From Conexibacter woesei Iso977N (lineage in GTDB: Bacteria; Actinomycetota; Thermoleophilia; Solirubrobacterales; Solirubrobacteraceae), in the NCBI RefSeq assembly GCF_000424625.1, contig NZ_AUKG01000002.1:1240001-1304000 (forward strand): 64,000 nucleotides of DNA, in the 5' to 3' direction. A program made the position numbers and the translations under genes. The notes under the pieces are model-generated. The model ran no database searches. It worked only from the letters and a program-made list of their open reading frames with translations, and was not told the DNA's origin. Positions 16,767 through 24,573 of the stretch are shown here, in pieces. How positions within the stretch are numbered: the first letter of the stretch is position 1; each line of letters starts with the position of its first letter.

Positions 16767-18848
16767 ATGCACAAGGCTGCGGACCGCATCCGCAACGTGG
16801 CCCTCGTGGGTCACCGCGGCAGTGGGAAGACCTCGCTGTTCGAGGCGCTGCTCTTCCAGGCGGGGGCGACGAACCGCCTGGGAAGCGTCGCGGACGGCAC
16901 ATCGCTCAGCGATGCCGAACCCGACGAGCAGGCACGCGGCATGTCGATCAGCGCCGCGCTGAACTCGTTCGAGTGGCAGGACCGGCGCATCAACCTGCTC
17001 GACACGCCGGGTGAGCCGTCGTTCGTCGCCGACGCGCTGGGGGCGCTGCGCGTCTGCGAGTCGGCGGTGTTCGTCGTCAACGCGGTGATGGGCGCCGAGG
17101 TCTCGACGATCCGCCTGTGGGAACGGGCGAGCGAGCTGGACCTGGCGCGCATGGTGTACGTGAACATGCTCGACCGCGAGCGCGCGGACTTCTTCCGCTC
17201 GCTGGAGTCCCTGAAGGCCGCGTTCGGCCCCCACGTCGTGGCGGTCGAGATCCCGATCGGGTCGGAGCACGAGGTCCGGGGCGTCGTCGACCTCGTCGAC
17301 ATGAAGGCCTATGAGTACGCCGAGGGCGAGACCGGGCGGGACAACTGCAGGGAGATCCCGATCCCCGACGAGGTCAGGGCGCAGGTCGAGGAGTACCGCG
17401 AGAGGCTGATGGACGAGGTCGCCGAGGTCAGCGACACGCTGATGGAGCGCTACCTCGAGGGCGATGAGATCTCCCACGAGGAGATCGTCACCGCGCTGAA
17501 GGACGGCACCAACCACGGCGGGATCTTCCCGGTCGTGTGCGGCGTGGCGACGCGCAACCTCGGGACCAACCGGCTGCTGGACGCGATCGTCGAGGACCTG
17601 CCCTCGCCGGTCAAGCACGGCGTGATGGAGGTCACCGACCACGTGGCGCTGGAGCCGTCCGAGGACAAGGAGCTGTTCGCCTACGTCTTCAAGACGCGCG
17701 CCGACGCGTTCACCGGGCGCATCAACCTGTTCCGGGTCTACCAGGGCGTGTTGGCGCACGATTCCCATGTGCTCAACACCCGTGCGCATGGCAAGGAGCG
17801 GATCGGCCAGCTGATCCGGTTCACCGGCAAGGAGACCGAGCAGGCCGACGAGTTCGGCCCCGGCGACATCGGCGCGGTCGCCAAGCTGAAGGAGACGCGC
17901 GCGGGCGACTGGCTGGCCGACCGCGACGAGGCGATCTCGATGCCGTCGATCAGGCTGCCGGCGCCGGTGATGGCGTTCGCGATCGAGCCCAAGAACAAGG
18001 GCGACGAGGAGAAGGTCTTCACCGCGCTGCGCCGTCTGCAGGAGGAGGACCCGACGATCGACCTGCACCGCGACCCGCAGACCGGTGAGGAGATCGTCGC
18101 GGGGCTGACGCAGATCCACGTCGAGATCGTCGTGGACCGGCTGAGGTCGCGCTTCGGCGTCGAGGTGGCGCTGAAGCCGCCGCGCGTGCCCTACCAGGAG
18201 TCGATCCGCAGGCCCGCCAAGGCGCACGGGCGCCACAAGAAGCAGACCGGCGGGCGCGGGCAGTTCGGCGACTGCCACATCACGATCGAGCCGCACCCGG
18301 ACGGCGTCTCGTTCGAGTTCGTCAACGCGATCAAGGGCGGCGTGATCCCACAGGGCTTCATCCCGGCCGTGCAGAAGGGCGTCGTGGACGCGATGGGGCA
18401 GGGGCCGATCGCCGGCTATCCGCTGAAGGGCGTCCGGGTGACGCTGTTCGACGGCAGCTACCACACGGTCGACTCGTCCGAGCAGGCGTTCAAGACCGCC
18501 GGCTCGATCGCGATGCGCCAGGCGATGGAGGACGCGGGCGCGGTCCTGCTGGAGCCGATCATGATCGTGACGCTCAGCGTCCCGGAGGACTCGGTCGGCG
18601 ACGTCATCGGCGACCTCAACTCCCGCCGTGGCCGGCCCCAGGGGATGGAGCCGAGCGCGCTCGGGATGACCGAGGTCAAGGCCGAGGTCCCGATGGCGGA
18701 GATGCTCACCTACGCGCCCGACCTGCGGTCGCTGACCGGCGGCCAGGGCGACTACACGATGGAGTTCGTCCGTTACGAGGAGGTCCCGGGCCACCTCGCG
18801 GCCAGGGTCGTCGAGGCCGCGTCGGACGAGGAGGCCGCGCACGCGTAG
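16767..18848 (+). CDS. Elongation factor G-like GTPase (EF-G paralogue)
   Basis: 693 residues with all EF-G domains. G1 is GHRGSGKT (15-22), the switch I region is ARGMSISAA, G3 is DTPG, and G4 is NMLD in place of NKxD, which keeps the Asn and Asp. Domains II-V follow, including GGRGQFGDCHI in domain IV and the C-terminal RSLTGGQGDYTMEF-like segment. It belongs to the EF-G2-like group, whose members often have weak or no translocase activity and unclear function. The canonical fusA beside rpsG/tuf is not in this window. AAAGGAG lies a good distance before the ATG. Confidence 0.88.
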   Translation: MHKAADRIRNVALVGHRGSGKTSLFEALLFQAGATNRLGSVADGTSLSDAEPDEQARGMSISAALNSFEWQDRRINLLDTPGEPSFVADALGALRVCESAVFVVNAVMGAEVSTIRLWERASELDLARMVYVNMLDRERADFFRSLESLKAAFGPHVVAVEIPIGSEHEVRGVVDLVDMKAYEYAEGETGRDNCREIPIPDEVRAQVEEYRERLMDEVAEVSDTLMERYLEGDEISHEEIVTALKDGTNHGGIFPVVCGVATRNLGTNRLLDAIVEDLPSPVKHGVMEVTDHVALEPSEDKELFAYVFKTRADAFTGRINLFRVYQGVLAHDSHVLNTRAHGKERIGQLIRFTGKETEQADEFGPGDIGAVAKLKETRAGDWLADRDEAISMPSIRLPAPVMAFAIEPKNKGDEEKVFTALRRLQEEDPTIDLHRDPQTGEEIVAGLTQIHVEIVVDRLRSRFGVEVALKPPRVPYQESIRRPAKAHGRHKKQTGGRGQFGDCHITIEPHPDGVSFEFVNAIKGGVIPQGFIPAVQKGVVDAMGQGPIAGYPLKGVRVTLFDGSYHTVDSSEQAFKTAGSIAMRQAMEDAGAVLLEPIMIVTLSVPEDSVGDVIGDLNSRRGRPQGMEPSALGMTEVKAEVPMAEMLTYAPDLRSLTGGQGDYTMEFVRYEEVPGHLAARVVEAASDEEAAHA

Positions 18849-18880
18849 TTGCGGCGGGTCGTCGCCGGGGGACGGTTCGC

Positions 18881-18886
18881 TACCCT
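18881..18886 (+). promoter_or_regulatory. -10 element (TACCCT) before the 18897 gene
   Basis: TACCCT ends 10 bases before TTG 18897. It places transcription start downstream of the alternative TTG at 18849 and so argues for the shorter protein. Confidence 0.4.
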
Positions 18887-18896
18887 CGGCGACGGC

Positions 18897-19739
18897 TTGA
18901 CCCGCAAGTCGATCTCGACCAACCCCGCCGTCGTGACCTGCGACGTCTGTGGCCGCACGTTGCTGCGCGGCGAGCATCACGACGTCTTCATCGCCGGTGG
19001 GCAGCGGCGCAGCGTCTGCGAGCTGTGCACCGGGCGCGCCGTGCACGAGGGCTGGATCCGCGAGGGGCTGGACGACGTCGTCGCCCGCAAGCGCGACGGC
19101 CGTGGCCGCCGCGGGCCGTCGCTGCTGTCGCGGCTGAGGACGCGCCGCGAGGCGCCGCCCGGCCAGCGCGAGCTGACGCCCGACGAGCTGCCCTACGCGC
19201 GGCCGCGCCGCAACGTGGAGCGGATCGAGGAGGACGTCTTCCCGGAGGACGACGGCTACGACGCGCCGCCGCGCGAGCGCGTCGAGCCCGCGCACGCCGA
19301 GTTCTTCGACGCGCCGGAGCCCGCCGAGCCGGCGCCCGCCGCGCCGGCCGCGTCCGCGCACGGCGAGCCGCTGGACCACACGCTCTACGAGTCCCGCTCG
19401 GTGCACGGCGTCCCGACCAACGCGGACCTGAAGGTCGTCCGCGCGATGGAGCTCTTCAACCAGTCGCCACAGGTCCGGACCGTCTCGGGGGTCGCCAGGT
19501 CGCTGGGCGCGCCGATCGTGTCCGCGCGCCCGTCGCGGACCGAGGGCAGCGTCGTCACGATCGTCGTGGCGTGGGAGCTGTCCTGGTACCGCTTCGAGGT
19601 CGACCTCGGCAACGAGGCGGCCGGCGTCCGGGTCGCTGCCCAGGGCTCGGAGCTCTCCGAGCTGGACACGATCGACCAGACCCCGAACGCGGCGGCCGAC
19701 GACGGTGGCCGTTTGCACCCGGCGGCCTCGCTGGCCTAG
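18897..19739 (+). CDS. Zinc-ribbon-like protein with basic linker and C-terminal alpha/beta domain
   Basis: 280 residues from TTG 18897 (296 if TTG 18849 is used). A four-Cys cluster near the N-terminus (TCDVCGR near 15-18, then CELCTGR near 41-44) looks like a treble-clef or zinc ribbon. A long Arg-rich and then Pro/Ala/Glu-rich linker follows (about 60-160). The C-terminal domain (about 170-260) includes LKVVRAMELFNQSPQVRTVS, VVTIVVAWELSWYRFEVDL and EAAGVRVAAQGSEL. I do not recognise a named family; comparable proteins seem restricted to Thermoleophilia. A nucleic-acid-binding role is possible but not shown. Confidence 0.65.
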   Translation: MTRKSISTNPAVVTCDVCGRTLLRGEHHDVFIAGGQRRSVCELCTGRAVHEGWIREGLDDVVARKRDGRGRRGPSLLSRLRTRREAPPGQRELTPDELPYARPRRNVERIEEDVFPEDDGYDAPPRERVEPAHAEFFDAPEPAEPAPAAPAASAHGEPLDHTLYESRSVHGVPTNADLKVVRAMELFNQSPQVRTVSGVARSLGAPIVSARPSRTEGSVVTIVVAWELSWYRFEVDLGNEAAGVRVAAQGSELSELDTIDQTPNAAADDGGRLHPAASLA

Positions 19740-19742
19740 GGT
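19737..19742 (+). promoter_or_regulatory. -10 element (TAGGGT) that includes the upstream stop codon
   Basis: The TAG stop of the zinc-ribbon gene is the first half of TAGGGT, which lies 12 bases before the ATG at 19755. CAAGG between them could serve as a ribosome-binding site. Confidence 0.35.
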
Positions 19743-19754
19743 GCCACCAAGGTC

Positions 19755-19970
19755 ATGATCTACTGCGTCGTCCCAGAGGAACTCGCGCCGGAGCTGTTCG
19801 ACCGGATGCAGACCTACTACGCCGATGACCCGAACGTCGAGGTCATCATCGACCGGCGCAAGTCCGAGCGCCGCGACAACAACGGCAACGACGGCACGCA
19901 CCGGCGCGAGCTGCGCGACCGGCGCCGTGCGCGCGTGCCGGGCGAGTTCCCGCCGATCGACCCGGCGTAG
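19755..19970 (+). CDS. Small basic protein of unknown function (71 aa)
   Basis: The N-terminal half forms a short alpha/beta unit (MIYCVVPEELAPELFDRMQT, then DDPNVEVIIDRR). The second half is rich in Arg and Glu (RRELRDRRRARV), ending in EFPPIDPA. The VEVIIDRRKSERR pattern recurs in small actinobacterial proteins of unknown role. It has no membrane helix. It is 3 bases before the RNase HI gene and probably cotranscribed with it. Confidence 0.65.
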   Translation: MIYCVVPEELAPELFDRMQTYYADDPNVEVIIDRRKSERRDNNGNDGTHRRELRDRRRARVPGEFPPIDPA

Positions 19971-19973
19971 GCC

Positions 19974-20384
19974 GTGAGGGTCGTCGTCCACGTGGATGGC
20001 GGCGCGCGGGGCAACCCGGGGCCGGCGGCTGCGGCCGCGGTGGTGACGGATGCCGCGTCGGGCGCGGAGCTGGACGAGGCGACGCGCTACCTCGGCGACA
20101 GCGTCACCAACAACGTCGCGGAGTACCACGGGCTGCTGCTCGGCCTGGAGCGCGCTCGCGCGGTCGGTGCCGACGAGGTCGAGGTCGTCAACGACTCCGA
20201 GCTGATCGCCAAGCAGGTCAACGGCGAGTACAAGGTCAAGCACCCCGACATGAAGGCCTTGCACGCGGAGGCGCTGGCCGCGCTGTCGTCGTTCTCCTCG
20301 TGGTCGATCCGCTCGGTCCCGCGTGCGAAGAACGCGGACGCCGACGCGCTGGTCAACCAGGCGCTGGACGCCGCCGCGCTCTAG
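19974..20384 (+). CDS. rnhA: Ribonuclease HI family protein
   Basis: 136 residues, GTG start at 19974. The RNase H fold is complete: VDGGARGNPGP with Asp8, NNVAEYHGLLLGL with Glu50, VVNDSEL with Asp74, and NADADALVN with Asp124. This covers the DEDD metal site. The HVDGGARGNPGPAAAA start and short length match the bacterial and archaeal type lacking the basic handle of E. coli RNase HI, as in Rv2228c N-domains. It removes RNA from RNA-DNA hybrids. Its stop shares CTAG with the convergent secreted-protein gene. Confidence 0.9.
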   Translation: MRVVVHVDGGARGNPGPAAAAAVVTDAASGAELDEATRYLGDSVTNNVAEYHGLLLGLERARAVGADEVEVVNDSELIAKQVNGEYKVKHPDMKALHAEALAALSSFSSWSIRSVPRAKNADADALVNQALDAAAL

Positions 20385-21181
20385 CGCAGCGGCGTGGAGG
20401 TCTGCCGGCCGCCCGGCGTCATCGTGCCGGACGGGGCGGTGGTGCTCGGCGGGGTCGTGTCGGAGGGGCCGGCGTCGTGGTGGCCCGGGAAGCGGAACTC
20501 GCCCTTGAAGGCCCTGATGTCGCAGGAGCTCGGGTCGTCGAAGCAGGCCAGCGCGAGGTCGTGGCCCTTCTGGGTCAGCCAGCCGGCGGTGACGGCCTGG
20601 GTCAGGCGGGCGTCGAGCTCGGCGCGGACGGCGGCGATGACGTCGTCCGGGGTCTTGCCGAGCTTCTGGGCCAGGCCGGCGGCGAGATCGCTCTTGATGG
20701 TGTTGTAGTCCGGCTTCGGCGCGGCCTTGAGCTTGGCCCGCGCGGACTTCAGCGCGGTGGCGTCGCAGCCGGCCGCGGCGCGCGTGTGGTGCGCGGTGCG
20801 GGCGACGCCGCGGCGGCCCTTCTTGCCGCCACGCGCGGTGCGCTCCGGGAAGCGGGCGCCGCGGCAGGCCTTCAGCGCGGCGGTCTCCTGCGGCGTCAGG
20901 CCGGCGGCCGTGAGCTGCCTGGCCCGCTCGTCGGCGAGCGTCTGCTTGATCGCGGTGCGCAGGTCGGCGGGGTCGACGCTCAGGCGCTGCGCGAGGCTGT
21001 TGACCGACGCGCCGAGCAGCCCAGCGCCGAGGAAGCCCGCGGGCTTGACGGTCCGGTGGACCGTGCCGTGGCGGGCGTCCCTGTGGTGCCTGCCGCCTCC
21101 GGAGTGGGCGAACGCGACCGCGCTGGCGCTCAACGCGACGATGAGGCATGCGGTCAGGACGGCGAGCAGACGACGGGACAT
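20381..21181 (-). CDS. Secreted helical protein of unknown function
   Basis: 266 residues. A clear Sec signal peptide (about 1-25, LLAVLTACLIVALSASAVAFA) is followed by a His-rich stretch (HSGGGRHHRDARHG). Two helical units follow, resembling small clay-like repeats: NSLAQRLSVDPADLRTAIKQ and GLAQKLGKTPDDVIAAVRAE. Two Cys pairs (KACRGA and GCDAT; ACFDDPSSCD) could form disulfides outside the cell. The C-terminus is a Ser/Thr/Pro-rich tail. Proteins with this helical-unit style are common in Solirubrobacterales; the role is unknown. Confidence 0.7.
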   Translation of the reverse strand: MSRRLLAVLTACLIVALSASAVAFAHSGGGRHHRDARHGTVHRTVKPAGFLGAGLLGASVNSLAQRLSVDPADLRTAIKQTLADERARQLTAAGLTPQETAALKACRGARFPERTARGGKKGRRGVARTAHHTRAAAGCDATALKSARAKLKAAPKPDYNTIKSDLAAGLAQKLGKTPDDVIAAVRAELDARLTQAVTAGWLTQKGHDLALACFDDPSSCDIRAFKGEFRFPGHHDAGPSDTTPPSTTAPSGTMTPGGRQTSTPLR

Positions 21182-21224
21182 GGTGCTGGTTTAGCACCGC
21201 TCCGGACGCGCCAAACCCCGCGCG

Positions 21225-22067
21225 TCAGGCCGTCGCCGGCGCGGCGGTCAGCGCGATGACCTCGACGCCGGCCGCGTCGAGGACGTCCTGGCCGTCGAGG
21301 ACCGCGTAGCCGCGGCGGTAGTACAGGCGCCTGATGCCCGCGCCGGCGATCAGCTTCGCGCACGGCGGGCAGGGGAAGTCGGTGACGTAGATCTCGCCGC
21401 CGGCGGTGGCGCGGCCGTCCCGGGCGGCCTGCGCGATCAGCGCGGCCTCGGCGTGCGTGGCGGTCGACAGCTCCAGCTCGACGCCCCTGCTGAAGTTCGC
21501 GCGCGGGTCGCCCGCGGCGTAGGGCGCGTGGGGGTGGGGGTGGTGCTCGTTGTGGGCGGCGGCGACGGTGCCGTCGGCGAAGCGCAGCGCGGCGCCGACC
21601 TGGCGCCACCAGTCGATCGAGCGCGCGGCCTCGTCCTCGGCGGCGCGCGCAAGCTCGGCGAGCGCTTCGTCTTCGTGTGCGGTTCGGTCCGGGCGCGGGT
21701 CGAGCAGCTGCACCGTCCTGGTCTTGTCCCAGCGCAGGAACGCCGGGTCGTAGCGGACCGCGGCGCGCGGGAAGAAGCGCTCGACGACCGCGTAGCTGAC
21801 GTCCTCGGCCGGGAGGATCAGGTCCTCGCCGACGAGCGCCTCCGCACCGCGCGCGTCGAGCACCGCGACACTCTCCGCGATGCCCAGCGCGCCGAGCGCG
21901 CGCGCCGCGTCCTCCGGCTCCAGCGCGCGCACGTCCCTGGCGAGCGGCCGGGAGTCGCTGTGCAGGTCCCGGCCCATCACGTACACCTTGCGGCCGGCCG
22001 CGTGGCGCTCCAGGAAGCGCCGGTAGCCCTCGTGCACCACGGGCACGTAGGCGACGACGACCGTCAT
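21225..22067 (-). CDS. dCMP deaminase-like protein with N-terminal nucleotidyltransferase-like domain
   Basis: 280 residues. The C-terminal domain is a zinc cytidine/deoxycytidylate deaminase: ATHAEAALIAQA (His205, catalytic Glu207) and FPCPPCAKLI (Cys233, Cys236). Such enzymes turn dCMP into dUMP. The first ~120 residues are an extra domain beginning VVAYVPVVHEGYRRFLERH. It resembles the first strand-loop-helix of HIGH-type nucleotidyltransferases, with HEGY where HxGH is expected, so it is probably not catalytic. The gene follows the nucleotidyltransferase gene by 6 bases on the same strand, and thyA and folA are just beyond, which supports a role in thymidylate supply or nucleotide modification. 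Confidence 0.78.
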   Translation of the reverse strand: MTVVVAYVPVVHEGYRRFLERHAAGRKVYVMGRDLHSDSRPLARDVRALEPEDAARALGALGIAESVAVLDARGAEALVGEDLILPAEDVSYAVVERFFPRAAVRYDPAFLRWDKTRTVQLLDPRPDRTAHEDEALAELARAAEDEAARSIDWWRQVGAALRFADGTVAAAHNEHHPHPHAPYAAGDPRANFSRGVELELSTATHAEAALIAQAARDGRATAGGEIYVTDFPCPPCAKLIAGAGIRRLYYRRGYAVLDGQDVLDAAGVEVIALTAAPATA

Positions 22068-22073
22068 CCGCGC

Positions 22074-22661
22074 TCAGCCCCGCCGCAGCGTCTCGTCGAT
22101 CAGGCCCGGGAGGACCTGCGCGAGCTTGGGCCCGAGCTTGTCGCCCAGGTTCATGTACATCTGCCGGATTCGCTCGGAGGTCGTGACGGACGCCTGGCGC
22201 TCGATGACCTCGATCTCGCCGACGACCTCGCGCAGCTCGGTGAGCTGCTGGGGCGAGTAGGAGTGGTCGGCGGTGAGGACCAGGACGTCGGGCTCGACGG
22301 CCTTGATCAGGCCCCACGTCGGGTCCCCCTCGTCCTTGAGGTAGATCAGGTCGACCGGCCGCTGGTGGGCGAGCAGCTCGAGGCGCTCGTTCTCCGGGAC
22401 CATCGGCCGGTCCTCGCCCTTGCGGCGGCGGATCTTGGCGTCGGAGTCGACGCCGACGACCAGGATGTCGCCCTGCTCCTTCGCGCGCGCGAGGTACTTG
22501 ACGTGTCCGAGGTGGATGAGGTCGAACGAGCCCGAGGTCAGCACGATGCTGTATCCCAGACCCTTGAGGTGGGACACGGTCCGCGTCATCTCCTCCAGGG
22601 AGGGGACGAGGCGGTCGCTGAAGTTGACGCCCGGGCTCAGGACGCCGCTGGTCACGGCCAT
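22074..22661 (-). CDS. Cytidylyltransferase-like (RfaE2/HldE-C type) nucleotidyltransferase
   Basis: 195 residues from ATG 22661. HIGH motif is present as SGSFDLIHLGHVKYL (His50-His53), then GDILVVGVDSDAKIRRRKG, RPMVPENERLELLA, and a TTSERI segment (160-165) in place of ISSTxxR. This matches the ADP/CDP-sugar or RfaE2-like group, which joins a nucleotide to a phosphorylated small molecule. No heptose genes are present and the organism probably has no LPS, so the substrate is open. The start is chosen because TATATC lies 9 bases upstream. It heads a two-gene operon with the deaminase fusion and is divergent from thyA. Confidence 0.82.
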   Translation of the reverse strand: MAVTSGVLSPGVNFSDRLVPSLEEMTRTVSHLKGLGYSIVLTSGSFDLIHLGHVKYLARAKEQGDILVVGVDSDAKIRRRKGEDRPMVPENERLELLAHQRPVDLIYLKDEGDPTWGLIKAVEPDVLVLTADHSYSPQQLTELREVVGEIEVIERQASVTTSERIRQMYMNLGDKLGPKLAQVLPGLIDETLRRG

Positions 22662-22670
22662 GGCGGGAAC

Positions 22671-22678
22671 GATATAGA
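22671..22678. promoter_or_regulatory. Overlapping divergent -10 elements between nucleotidyltransferase and thyA
   Basis: TATATC on the minus strand (22676-22671) ends 9 bases before the nucleotidyltransferase ATG. TATAGA on the plus strand (22673-22678) would give thyA a leader of about 55 bases. Four base pairs are shared, so the two operons may be expressed in opposition or through one open complex. Confidence 0.45.
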
Positions 22679-22740
22679 CGTCGGAGGCGGATTCGTTCGG
22701 GACCGTTCCGTCTGAGGTCCGCGCCATCATGGAGAAGCCG

Positions 22741-23652
22741 ATGCCGAACTACCTGCCCTTCGAAGAGCGCCGCCCCAGCACCCAGTACCAGGACATGCTG
22801 CGCACCATCCGTGAGCAGGGCGTCCAGGTCGAGACCAAGCAGGGGCAGGACGCGCTCGCGGTCGCCGGCTGCCAGATGCGGTTCCCGATGGCGCAGGGCG
22901 CGGCGGTCATCACCGAGCGCTCGATCAGGGGCTTCGTCACGAAGGCGATCGGCGAGCTGTGCGCGTTCATCAACGGCGCCCGGACGCTCGACGAGCTCGA
23001 GGCGTTCGGCTGCGACTGGTGGGACGCGTGGGCGACCCCGGCCAAGAGCAACTCGCGCGGGCTCGAGGCCGGCGACCTCGGCCCCGGCTCCTACGGCCAC
23101 GCCTTCCGGAACTTCACGACGAACCTCGACGATCCGAGCGAAGAGGGCTACGACCAGCTCGCCGGCATCATCACCAAGCTGACCGAGCTGCCGCTGGACC
23201 GGACCGCGGTGATGAGCCCGTGGATCCCGCAGGCCAACCACCGCACGGCGGACACGAAGTCGCGCAACACGATCGCGCCCTGCCACGGGTGGATCCACGC
23301 GCTGGTCTTCAACGACAAGCTGCATCTGATCCACAACCAGCGCTCGGGCGACACGCCGATCGGCGTCCCGTCCAACATGGCGCAGTACACGGCGCTCGGG
23401 CTGATGATCGAGCAGCTCACGGGCTACGAGTTCGTGGAGTACGTGCACTGGATCCAGTACGCGCACATCTACGTCAACCAGCTCGACCGGGTCGACGAGA
23501 TGCTCGCACGGGAGCCGCTGCCGCTGCCGACGCTGGAGCTCACCGAGGCCGGCAGGCGGGTGACCGACATCCACGACTTCCGCGCGGAGCACTTCGCGCT
23601 CTCGGACTACCATCCGCATCCGAGCATCCGTGACATCCCCGTCCTGACCTGA
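22741..23652 (+). CDS. thyA: Divergent ThyA-type thymidylate synthase
   Basis: 303 residues from ATG 22741, chosen because GGAG sits 6 bases before it; ATG 22729 is in frame upstream. ThyA landmarks are the catalytic Cys181 in NTIAPCHGWIH, NQRSGDTPIGVPSNMAQYT with the dUMP-contacting Asp and Asn, and QYAHIYVNQLDRVDEML. By alignment with E. coli ThyA, the Arg of the N-terminal phosphate loop is Lys33 and the Arg-Arg pair is Arg-Thr, while the QRS Arg is kept. It should methylate dUMP with methylene-THF, and adjacent folA fits this. Because of the altered phosphate site a related hydroxymethylase or modified-nucleotide role should be kept in mind. Confidence 0.85.
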   Translation: MPNYLPFEERRPSTQYQDMLRTIREQGVQVETKQGQDALAVAGCQMRFPMAQGAAVITERSIRGFVTKAIGELCAFINGARTLDELEAFGCDWWDAWATPAKSNSRGLEAGDLGPGSYGHAFRNFTTNLDDPSEEGYDQLAGIITKLTELPLDRTAVMSPWIPQANHRTADTKSRNTIAPCHGWIHALVFNDKLHLIHNQRSGDTPIGVPSNMAQYTALGLMIEQLTGYEFVEYVHWIQYAHIYVNQLDRVDEMLAREPLPLPTLELTEAGRRVTDIHDFRAEHFALSDYHPHPSIRDIPVLT

Positions 23653-24125
23653 TGCTGACGCTCGTCGTCGCCTACGCGCGCAACGGAGTCATCGGGCGCG
23701 ATGGCGGGCTGCCGTGGCACCTGCCGGGCGACATGAAGCACTTCCGCGAGGTGACCGGCGGTGGGACGGTCCTGATGGGTCGCAAGACCTACATGTCGAT
23801 CCCGGAGAAGTTCCGGCCGCTGCCCGGGCGGCGCAACGTCGTGCTCTCGGCTTCGGGGGCCTCGGCGCCCGGGGCGGAGGTCTTCTCGGGCCTGGAGAGC
23901 GCGCTGGTCGCGGCGCCCGACGCGTTCGTGATCGGCGGCGGGACGGTCTACGAGGAGATCCTGCCGCTCGCCGACGCCGTCTGGGCGACCGAGATCGACG
24001 CCGACGTCGAGGGGGACACGTTCTTCCCGGCGCTCGAGGCCGCCGACTGGGTTGCGGCGTCGTCCTCGGAGCCGGTGTCGGAGAACGGGTTCACCTACAG
24101 GTTCGTGCGCTATGAGCGCTCCTGA
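23652..24125 (+). CDS. folA: Dihydrofolate reductase
   Basis: 157 residues, normal length. It shows the DHFR motifs: NGVIGRDGGLPWHLPGDMKH with the catalytic Asp, VLMGRKTYMSIP, PLPGRRNVVLS, FVIGGGTVYEEILP and a C-terminal FFPALEAADW strand. It regenerates tetrahydrofolate, which ThyA turns to dihydrofolate. It is coupled to thyA by a TGATG overlap, and the following HIT gene starts 14 bases before its stop, so these genes are one operon. Confidence 0.94.
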   Translation: MLTLVVAYARNGVIGRDGGLPWHLPGDMKHFREVTGGGTVLMGRKTYMSIPEKFRPLPGRRNVVLSASGASAPGAEVFSGLESALVAAPDAFVIGGGTVYEEILPLADAVWATEIDADVEGDTFFPALEAADWVAASSSEPVSENGFTYRFVRYERS

Positions 24126-24573
24126 GGGCCCGCTCTACTACCTGGAGTCCTCGCGCTCGTCCGAGCAGCGCGAGTACATGGAGTCCTTGGAGTCGCGCGG
24201 GATCTGCGTGTTCTGCCCGGAGAACGTGGAGGAGCACCACGGGCGGCCGATCGAGCACCGCGGCGAGCACTGGTACGTCACGCAGAACGCGTTCCCGTAC
24301 GAGGGGACCGAGGCGCACTACCTGATCGTGCCGGTCAAGCACGTGACCTCGTTCGAGGAGCTGCCCGACGAGGCCGGGGCGGAGCTGTGGGCGATCAAGC
24401 GCATGCTGCGGGAGCGGCTGGCGCCGCTGGCGACCGCGACGGTGGAGCGCAGCGGCGACATGAAGTACAACGGCGGCTCGGTGGCGCACCTCCACACGCA
24501 CTTCGTGGCGCTGTCGCGCGAGCCGACGAGGACGATCCGCTTCAAGGTGTCGGCGAAAGGCACGGAGGAATGA
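24112..24573 (+). CDS. HIT-family hydrolase/transferase
   Basis: 153 residues from ATG 24112, overlapping folA by 14 bases. The HIT motif is HLHTHF near residue 130, and NAFPYEGTEAHYLIVPVKHV is the typical HIT strand region. A Cys pair (GICVFCPENVEEHH) near residue 33 may bind zinc with nearby His, as in several HIT subfamilies. HIT enzymes cleave or transfer nucleotides from dinucleotides or nucleotide-linked compounds. Its location between folA and a dioxygenase, in an operon for nucleotide metabolism, suggests a nucleotide substrate. Confidence 0.82.
   Translation: MSAPEGPLYYLESSRSSEQREYMESLESRGICVFCPENVEEHHGRPIEHRGEHWYVTQNAFPYEGTEAHYLIVPVKHVTSFEELPDEAGAELWAIKRMLRERLAPLATATVERSGDMKYNGGSVAHLHTHFVALSREPTRTIRFKVSAKGTEE

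Noticed and set aside
16557-21197. A very long open frame on the minus strand across the EF-G-like and RNase HI genes
   Set aside because: It is an antisense artefact of high third-position GC: the product is low-complexity and Arg/Asp/Val-rich, while the plus-strand genes have clear families.
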